Shown: in pieces, positions 58,365 through 64,000 of the stretch
Layout of the letters: the number at the start of each line of letters is the position of its first letter
How positions within the stretch are numbered: the stretch's first letter is position 1
Assembly (NCBI RefSeq): GCF_035918095.1
Contig: NZ_CP109137.1
Span: 8,310,001-8,374,000 of the forward strand
DNA from: Streptomyces sp. NBC_01750
GTDB taxonomy: Bacteria; Actinomycetota; Actinomycetes; Streptomycetales; Streptomycetaceae
Direction of reading: 5' to 3'
DNA: 64,000 bases
Notes under the pieces: model-generated
What the model was told of the DNA's origin: nothing
What the model saw: only the letters and a program-made list of their open reading frames with translations
Database searches by the model: none
Made by a program: the position numbers and the translations under genes

Positions 58365-58724
58365 TTCAAGCGGCTCCCGTGGAGGGGCCGAGCTCACCTG
58401 GCGGCCTCTCTGGTGCCACTCGCGGGTGGGTGGGGGTTTCACCTTCCCTCCCCTCTGCGTACTGCTGACTCCCTTGTTATCGCCCGTTTCTCCCCTCCCT
58501 GCGGGCTATTGCGTCCTGCCGTAGCGCCGCAGGATGCAACGGGGATCGCTGGGGAGCTGGAGTCCCGTCCCCTCGCGATCTGGTCGTGAGGGATTACAAA
58601 CAGCCCGACCGGTCTGGTATTGACAAACCGCGCGCCCTGTTTTTTACTCGTAGCTGTACCGAGAACCACACCCGTCGGGGGACCTCGGACGACAACGACT
58701 CATACACCGAACAGGGGAGACGGC
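58365..58724. other. SARP control region
   Basis: A 360-bp region holding an ARE and a promoter for the SARP gene. No coding frame is supported. Confidence 0.6.
58594..58648 (+). promoter_or_regulatory. SARP promoter with adjacent ARE
   Basis: TTACAAACAGCCCGACCGGT (58594-58613), an ARE with one mismatch, ends 3 nt (58617) before a -35 TTGACA (58620-58625). A -10-like TTTACT (58643-58648) follows at 17-nt spacing. Receptor binding here should silence the activator gene. Confidence 0.65.
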
Positions 58725-59555
58725 GTGGATATCGATGTGTTGGGCGCGTTGGCCGTCAGGGAGAACGGAATCTCGGTCACTCCGACCGCACCGAAGCCCC
58801 GGCAGGTACTGGCCCTGCTGGCGCTGCACGCCGATCAGGTCGTCCCTGTGGCCTCCCTGACCGAGGAGTTGTGGGGTGAGAACCCGCCGCGTAGCGCACG
58901 CACCACCCTCCAGACCTATGTGCTGCAGTTGCGCGAGCTGATCTCGACGGCACTGAAGAGCGCCCCGGCCGACGACAGGCCGCGTACCGCCAAGGATGTG
59001 CTGATCACCTCGCCCGGCGGCTACCTCCTCAACAGCGGCGGCGGCTCCAGTGACGTCCGGGAGTTCGAACGGCTGGCAGGCCTGGGTTACCGGGCGATGG
59101 ACGCGGGCGACTTTCCCGGCGCGGCCCGGCAGTTGCGCGATTCGCTCGCACTGTGGAGCGGCTCCGCATTTGCTGACGTACAGGCAGGACCGCAGCTGGA
59201 CATGGAGATCAGGCGGCTGGAGGAGACCAGGCTGTGCGCGCTCGACCAGCGCATCGAGGCCGACCTGAGGCTTGGCAGGCACCGTGAGCTGCTCGGCGAA
59301 CTGACCGTGCTGGTCAGCCGCTACCGCACACACGAGAACCTGCACGGCCAGTTCATGCTGGCCCTGCACCGCTCAGGCCGTCGCAGCGAGGCTCTCCACG
59401 TCTACCAGCGGCTGCGCGCGGCTCTGGTGCGGGAGTTGGGCTTGGAGCCCTCCGCCGCACTGCGGCGGTTGCAGCGTTCGATCCTCATGGCCGGCCCCGA
59501 GCAGACCCTGGACGCGGCCGGTACCGGCAATGAGCGTCTGACCCGCGTGGGCTGA
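58725..59555 (+). CDS. SARP-family cluster activator
   Basis: A 276-residue Streptomyces antibiotic regulatory protein. An OmpR-like winged helix (about 1-95, KPRQVLALLALHADQVVPVA) is followed by the BTAD domain (about 100-245, RLEETRLCALDQRIEADLRL). SARPs switch on biosynthetic genes by binding direct repeats near promoters. GTG 58725 has GGGGAG 6 nt upstream. It heads the operon that includes the third receptor, ACP, ketosynthase-like and PPTase genes. Confidence 0.92.
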   Translation: MDIDVLGALAVRENGISVTPTAPKPRQVLALLALHADQVVPVASLTEELWGENPPRSARTTLQTYVLQLRELISTALKSAPADDRPRTAKDVLITSPGGYLLNSGGGSSDVREFERLAGLGYRAMDAGDFPGAARQLRDSLALWSGSAFADVQAGPQLDMEIRRLEETRLCALDQRIEADLRLGRHRELLGELTVLVSRYRTHENLHGQFMLALHRSGRRSEALHVYQRLRAALVRELGLEPSAALRRLQRSILMAGPEQTLDAAGTGNERLTRVG

Positions 59556-59607
59556 CCGCGACGGCGACGGTGGGCAGCGTTTCGGTACGGAGAGGGGAGA
59601 ACCCGAG

Positions 59608-60483
59608 ATGCAGGCGAGATCGGAGCGGACACGCCGGAGACTGGTCCATGCCGGGGCGGAGATGTTCAACCGCAACGGCTATGCCAACGCGACGCTGGGG
59701 CAGATAGCAGGCGCCGCGGGGATGACGAAGGGGGCGCTGTACTTCCACTTCGCCTCCAAGGACGGACTGGCCGACGCCGTCCAGCAGCAGGCCCGCGCGA
59801 TGCTGGCCGGCTTCGTGGGCGAGCTCGGCCGCGCGGGTGTGCCGCCCGTACAGGCACTCATCGACATGACGCACTGGCTGGCCCGGGTCCTCCACGAGGA
59901 TCCGGTGATCCGCGCCAGCTTCCGGATCACCAACGAGTGCACCGGGAGGCAGCCGCCGGTCACCGATTTCCACCAGGAGTGGATCTCGGCGGTGTGGCAG
60001 CTGCTGGACCAGGCCCGCACCGCGGGCGAACTCAGGGACCACGCATGCCCGGAGCCGGCGCAGACGCTGGTCGCCGCGGCCGTGTGCGGGATCGAGGTTC
60101 TGGCGGGCACCGGCATGCCGTACGCCGAACTACGCCGCCGTGTCGGTGCGTTGTGGGAGCTGCTGCTCTCGCCCCTGGTCCCGGCCGGGAACGAGCAGCG
60201 GTACCGCACGCACCTCCCCGCCGCCGGCGAACAGCCGCAGAAGCAGGCCGCGGACGCCGGTCCGCCGCCGGTCGGCCACCCGAGCGAAATGCAGGCCGAA
60301 CCGGCGCACGGGGCGGCTGCGGCTCCCTCCCGCGGCGCGGCGGGCATACGGCAGGCACGCCTGCGGACCAGCGCGGACATCCTCACCCCACCGCAGGTGG
60401 CGATGGACGCCGGCCGACGCCCTTCGACCATTCCGTTGCCGGCCGGCCGGGACGGAAACCTTGGAGCGACCCATGACCGGTGA
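59608..60483 (+). CDS. Gamma-butyrolactone receptor-like TetR regulator (3)
   Basis: A 291-residue TetR-family protein, longer than the other two receptors by a polar C-terminal extension of about 75 residues rich in Ala/Pro/Gln. HTH TLGQIAGAAGMTKGALYFHF then ASKDGLADAV. Such longer pseudo-receptors (ScbR2-like) often bind antibiotics or intermediates instead of butyrolactones. The gene overlaps the ACP gene by 11 bp. GGGGAG precedes ATG 59608. Confidence 0.88.
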   Translation: MQARSERTRRRLVHAGAEMFNRNGYANATLGQIAGAAGMTKGALYFHFASKDGLADAVQQQARAMLAGFVGELGRAGVPPVQALIDMTHWLARVLHEDPVIRASFRITNECTGRQPPVTDFHQEWISAVWQLLDQARTAGELRDHACPEPAQTLVAAAVCGIEVLAGTGMPYAELRRRVGALWELLLSPLVPAGNEQRYRTHLPAAGEQPQKQAADAGPPPVGHPSEMQAEPAHGAAAAPSRGAAGIRQARLRTSADILTPPQVAMDAGRRPSTIPLPAGRDGNLGATHDR

Positions 60484-61216
60484 TCTCCGGACTTCACCCG
60501 GGACCGCGCAGCTCGCACCGCCCGCGGACACCCTGACCGCCCTCGTTGGTGCGCTGGCCGAGGTGCTGCGGCTGAAACCCGAGAGGATCGATCCGTATCA
60601 GACGTTCCGGTCGATGGGGTTCGATTCGATACTCACCGTGGAGTTCGTGGCGACGGTGAACGCCATGTACGGGACCAGGATCGAGCCCTCGGCGCTCTTC
60701 GACCATCCGACGCCGCCTGCCTTCGCCCGCCATGTGACGCGTGAGCTGGACGCCGCGCCGGGCGCGGCGGTTTCCCGGCCGCCGACGCCGCACGCGCAGG
60801 TGCGGGAACCGGCCGCCGACGTCGCCCCGCCCTCCACCGCGGGCGAGGTCCTCGACGACCTGAGGGGCGAGCTCGGCTCGATCCTGTGCTGCGACCCCTG
60901 GGACATCGACACCTCGGTACCTCTCCCTCTGCTCGGCATCGACTCCATCCTCGGCGCGGAGTTCGCGGCGGTCATCAACCGTAAGTACGGCACGCACGAG
61001 CGAGCCGTCACCTTGTACAACCACCCGCATCTGGAGGGGGTGGCCGGCCACATCGCCGCGCATGTCGCGGATGTCGCCCGGCCGGCCGCCTTCCCCCAAC
61101 CCGCCGCCGCGATGGGGCTGGAGGCACTGCTCGACGCCGTGGAAGAGGACCGTATGTCCGTCGACGAAGCGCTCACCCTGCTGCCCCGCGCGTCTGAACT
61201 GGAGAAACCTCGTTGA
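60473..61216 (+). CDS. Tandem acyl carrier protein
   Basis: A 247-residue protein with two ACP domains. The first phosphopantetheine site is SMGFDSILTVEF (Ser52), the second PLLGIDSILGAEF (Ser158). A Pro-rich linker separates them. The C-terminal tail (MSVDEALTLLPRASELEKPR) looks like a docking segment. GxDSI motifs of this kind are usual in trans-AT and iterative polyketide synthases. ATG 60473 follows GGAG by 8 nt and overlaps the receptor gene; the next gene overlaps its stop. Confidence 0.9.
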   Translation: MTGDLRTSPGTAQLAPPADTLTALVGALAEVLRLKPERIDPYQTFRSMGFDSILTVEFVATVNAMYGTRIEPSALFDHPTPPAFARHVTRELDAAPGAAVSRPPTPHAQVREPAADVAPPSTAGEVLDDLRGELGSILCCDPWDIDTSVPLPLLGIDSILGAEFAAVINRKYGTHERAVTLYNHPHLEGVAGHIAAHVADVARPAAFPQPAAAMGLEALLDAVEEDRMSVDEALTLLPRASELEKPR

Positions 61217-63111
61217 ACGAACGGGAGATCCTGACCCGGTTCAAGGCGGGCACCCTGAACCGCGGGCAGGCCACACAGCTGCTCGCCGACCTGGCGGCGA
61301 GGGAGACCGTACCCCCGGCAGGCGAGAGGGGAACCCGGCCCAACGGTACGGCAGTTGGTGGGACAGCAGATGCGGCAGATCTGACCGCTCCGATGGCGCC
61401 TGTCGCTCCAGCCGCTCCGTCGCCCGGCGCCGTATCCGCCGACGAGGACCGGATCGCCGTCGTCGGGATCGCCGGTCGCTATCCGCACGCCCCCGATCTG
61501 GACGCCTTCTGGAGCAACGTACGCGAAGGCCGGGACACCTCGTCCGCCGCACCGGTCGGCAGACCCTGCGGATCACCGCTGCACGCGGACGAGCGAGGTC
61601 ATTTCCTCCACAGCGCCGCCGAGTTCGACGCCGCGTTCTTCGGACTGGACGAGCACGAGGCTGCCCTGACGGACCCTCAGGAGCGGCTGTTCGTCGAGAC
61701 GGCGTGGGAGGCGCTGGAGGACGGCGGATGCACCGGCACCCGGCTGGACGCCCTGACCGGGCCGCACGGTGAGCCGCGCCACGTCGGGGTCTTCGTCGGG
61801 GTAAGTGCCGCCGACTACGGCCTGCTCGCCGCCGAGTTGTGGGCGGAGGGGCACCGCGAGATGCCGAGGAGCGGCCACTGGAGCCTGCCCGGCCGTCTCG
61901 CCGGACTGCTCGGCCTGCGCGGCCCGGGGCAGGCCGTGGACACCGCGGACTCCTCCGCTCTCGTCGCCCTGCACCTGGCCGTCGGCGCACTGCGTCGCGG
62001 GGAGTGTACGGCCGCCCTGGCCGGCGGGGTCGAGTTGCTGCTGCACCCCTCCCGCGGGCGGGCCGGCGCCGGGGAAGGCGTGGGAGTCGTGCTGCTCAAG
62101 CCGCTGGCCCGAGCGCTGGCCGACGGCGACCGGATACACGCCGTGGTGTGCGAATCCTGGACCGGCCACTCCTTTGCCGGACCTCCCGGACGGGACCGCG
62201 CGGCCACCGGATGTGCTCTGCACGAGAGCCGGCACTCCGCGGCCCGCTCGGTGGGCGAGGCAGGGGCCGCCACCGGATTCGCGGCCCTCACCAGGGCCGT
62301 CCTGCAGATGCGGTACGGCACGACGGCGCCCGGACCGGACGGGGCGGGGCCGCTGTCCTGGCCGCGGTCGCAGGACGGGGAGGGGCGTGAACTGCCGCGC
62401 AGGGCCGAGGTCGAGGTGTCCGGCGCGGGCGTACTCGACGCCGGTGCGGTCATCGAGGAGTTCCTGCCCCGGGAATACAACGAGCCGGGCGAGCCCGGTG
62501 CCCGCCCGGCCGGTCCGGCTCCCGCGTGGGACGACACCGTGGAACGGGACGAGCTGGTGCTGTTGTCCGCCCCGACGCCGCGTCATCTCGCCGCCACCGC
62601 CGCGCGGCTGGCCGACTGGCTGAGCGCCGGATACACCGAAGCCGACTGCAGCAGCGAGGGCGTGACCGTCGACCTCGGGTCGGTGGCGCGGACCCTGCGG
62701 GCCGGCCGGGCCGCGCTGCCCTGCCGGATCGCGCTCACCGTCCGGGACCTCCCGGGGCTCGTCGCCGTACTGGAGGATTTCGTACGCGACCCGGCCGCGG
62801 TCACAGCGACGGCGGCCACCGACGGCCCCCTGCGCTTCGCCGACCTGCGCACGAGCCGGGCCGACCCGCTGGGCCTGGGCGCGGCGCCCGAGACCCGGGA
62901 CTACCTGGCCGCGCTGTGGCGCGGCGGACGCGTCGAGCAACTGGCGCAACTGTGGCTGTCCGGTGTGGAGGTGGACTGGGCCGCGCTGGAGAACCGGCCG
63001 GAGGGGAGAGCTCTCGTGGTGTCGCTGCCCGCGTCCGCGTTCCTGCGCAGGCCGCTGTGGCTCGGGTACAAGGACAGGACGCGGGAGAAGACGGCGGAGC
63101 GGGGCCGGTGA
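61213..63111 (+). CDS. Ketosynthase-like protein without catalytic Cys
   Basis: A 632-residue protein with a docking-like N-terminus (EREILTRFKAGTLNRGQATQ), a linker, and a ketosynthase fold (RIAVVGIAGRYPHAPDLDAF, TDPQERLFVETAWEALEDGG). The expected VDTACSS is VDTADSS (Asp246). The HGTGT block is missing and the NIGH His is replaced (ARSVGEAGAATG). So both His and the Cys are lost and condensation cannot occur by the normal route. A post-KS linker ends at VDWAALENRPEG...LPASAFLRRPLW. It may be a non-extending KS0, scaffold or chain-branching protein. TTG 61213 overlaps the ACP stop. Confidence 0.88.
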   Translation: MNEREILTRFKAGTLNRGQATQLLADLAARETVPPAGERGTRPNGTAVGGTADAADLTAPMAPVAPAAPSPGAVSADEDRIAVVGIAGRYPHAPDLDAFWSNVREGRDTSSAAPVGRPCGSPLHADERGHFLHSAAEFDAAFFGLDEHEAALTDPQERLFVETAWEALEDGGCTGTRLDALTGPHGEPRHVGVFVGVSAADYGLLAAELWAEGHREMPRSGHWSLPGRLAGLLGLRGPGQAVDTADSSALVALHLAVGALRRGECTAALAGGVELLLHPSRGRAGAGEGVGVVLLKPLARALADGDRIHAVVCESWTGHSFAGPPGRDRAATGCALHESRHSAARSVGEAGAATGFAALTRAVLQMRYGTTAPGPDGAGPLSWPRSQDGEGRELPRRAEVEVSGAGVLDAGAVIEEFLPREYNEPGEPGARPAGPAPAWDDTVERDELVLLSAPTPRHLAATAARLADWLSAGYTEADCSSEGVTVDLGSVARTLRAGRAALPCRIALTVRDLPGLVAVLEDFVRDPAAVTATAATDGPLRFADLRTSRADPLGLGAAPETRDYLAALWRGGRVEQLAQLWLSGVEVDWAALENRPEGRALVVSLPASAFLRRPLWLGYKDRTREKTAERGR

Positions 63112-63983
63112 CCACCTCCGCACCTGCCGGTGAGCTCACGAGGACGAGAGCCTCGGAACTCCGGCCCGTCAAGCTGTGGTTCTGCTCAAACAACGACCTG
63201 GCGCCCGGTATCGCCGCCACCTTGGCCACCCAGTGGTTCGACGAGCACGAGCAGGAGATCGCCGGACGGTTCCTCTTCGAGCGCGACCGGCGCCAGTACG
63301 TGGTCGCCCACGCGCTTGTACGGCGTGTGCTGGCGCTGGAGGCCGGTATCCCCGAGGCCGAGGCGGTCATCTGGCGCTCCTCGCGCGGGCGGCCGTTTCT
63401 GCAGAAGCCCGCGGGTGGACTGCCGCGCGGCGGTGCGGAGCTGGACTTCAACCTCTCCCACTCGCACAGCCACAACCTCCTGGGTGTGGTGCGACGGCAT
63501 CGGGTCGGGGTGGACGTGGAACGGCTCGACCGTGCTGAGCGGGGCCTCGACGCTATCGTGGAGACTTTCGCTCCCGAGGAGCGTGACTGGCTGGCCGAGG
63601 CGGCCCCCGGCCGCGCCAGGGACCGCAGGGTGTTGCGGCTGTGGACGCTGAAGGAGGCGTACTCCAAGGCGCGCGGACTGGGTCTGGGGCTGCCTTTCGA
63701 CACGTTCTCCTTCACTCTGGCCGAGGACCGTGGGGTTCTGGATTTCCGGCCGCCCGCGGACCAGGCGCACACCGCGTGGGGGTGGCGGTTCATGGAGCTG
63801 GAGCCGGTTGTGGACGTGCTGGCGGCCGTGGCCGTGCAGGCCGGCGGGTCCGAGGCGCCGGTCCTGCAGCTGCACCACGGCTTTCCCTGGGGGCGGGGTT
63901 CCCCGCGCCTGCTCGCGTTGCCGGAGCCGGTCGGTGCGGGGGGCCCGGCGGGCGGCTCGAGTGTGGCTCCGCCTGGGTATTAG
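63108..63983 (+). CDS. Sfp-type 4'-phosphopantetheinyl transferase
   Basis: A 291-residue PPTase that charges ACP domains with phosphopantetheine. Motifs are VGVDVE (about residue 133, Mg-binding) and LWTLKEAYSKARGLG (the KEA motif). N-terminal FLFERDRRQYVVAHALVRRV and LDFNLSHS are conserved. GTG 63108 overlaps the previous stop (GTGA), so it is translationally coupled, and it probably activates the tandem ACP. It ends 17 nt from the window edge. Confidence 0.92.
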   Translation: MTTSAPAGELTRTRASELRPVKLWFCSNNDLAPGIAATLATQWFDEHEQEIAGRFLFERDRRQYVVAHALVRRVLALEAGIPEAEAVIWRSSRGRPFLQKPAGGLPRGGAELDFNLSHSHSHNLLGVVRRHRVGVDVERLDRAERGLDAIVETFAPEERDWLAEAAPGRARDRRVLRLWTLKEAYSKARGLGLGLPFDTFSFTLAEDRGVLDFRPPADQAHTAWGWRFMELEPVVDVLAAVAVQAGGSEAPVLQLHHGFPWGRGSPRLLALPEPVGAGGPAGGSSVAPPGY

Positions 63984-64000
63984 TGAGGTTTTTCTGTCGC

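Noticed and set aside
58620..58648. A second ARE (ACAAACCGCGCG) inside the SARP promoter
   Set aside because: Only the first half fits; the CGGT half is missing, so it is not listed as a separate site.

Overview
The window looks like a Streptomyces chromosome segment. GC is very high, third codon positions are almost all G or C, GTG and TTG starts are frequent, and the gene content is typical of the genus: SARP and gamma-butyrolactone-receptor TetR regulators, SpoIIE-type phosphatase, PucR, HxlR, CsbD, a class F sortase, a cold-shock protein and many secreted or lipoprotein genes. No rRNA, tRNA, CRISPR array or intact insertion sequence is visible. Several decayed genes (lipoprotein, xanthine dehydrogenase, GNAT, DUF6381, PLD) suggest an accessory or arm-like region.

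Layout. 0-9.2 kb: end of a PucR regulator, an L,D-transpeptidase, a lipoprotein, then a minus-strand set (PQQ-propeller Ser/Thr kinase, GT2 polysaccharide synthase, GH26 hydrolase) that looks like a surface-polysaccharide cassette, and a DUF427 protein. 9.6-12.6 kb: a three-gene plus-strand operon in which the C-terminus of a membrane protein and the N-terminus of the next small helical protein share a Gly/Ser motif. 12.7-19.0 kb: a compact minus-strand RiPP cluster (MFS exporter, S9 peptidase, a 39-residue precursor, a B12-type radical SAM C-methyltransferase and a DUF5825-like protein). 20.5-25.8 kb: a GT39-like glycosyltransferase, an SDR, and an operon of a motif-bearing small protein, a membrane protein and an orphan solute-binding lipoprotein.

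25.9-40.4 kb holds housekeeping and stress genes: CsbD, PRC-barrel, GltD, a subtilase, a sortase with its probable substrate, CspA, HxlR with an epoxide-hydrolase-like protein, an RsbW-like kinase, BrkB and PLD. 40.6-47.7 kb carries two large signalling proteins, an ANTAR/GAF/PAS/SpoIIE phosphatase and a soluble eight-HAMP hybrid histidine kinase. 48.5-50.6 kb carries a small hydrophobic protein, a CopG/Doc-like toxin-antitoxin pair and a damaged GNAT gene.

51.0-64.0 kb is the regulatory edge of a polyketide cluster that runs off the right end. It has three TetR receptors of the gamma-butyrolactone type, a SARP, an acyl-CoA oxidase, a P450, AccE and PccB carboxylase subunits, a tandem ACP protein, a ketosynthase-like protein lacking its catalytic Cys, and an Sfp-type PPTase. 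Several sites match the autoregulatory-element pattern of these receptors and sit in or near promoters, so the block appears to be switched by a butyrolactone-like signal. No AfsA-type synthase is present in the window.
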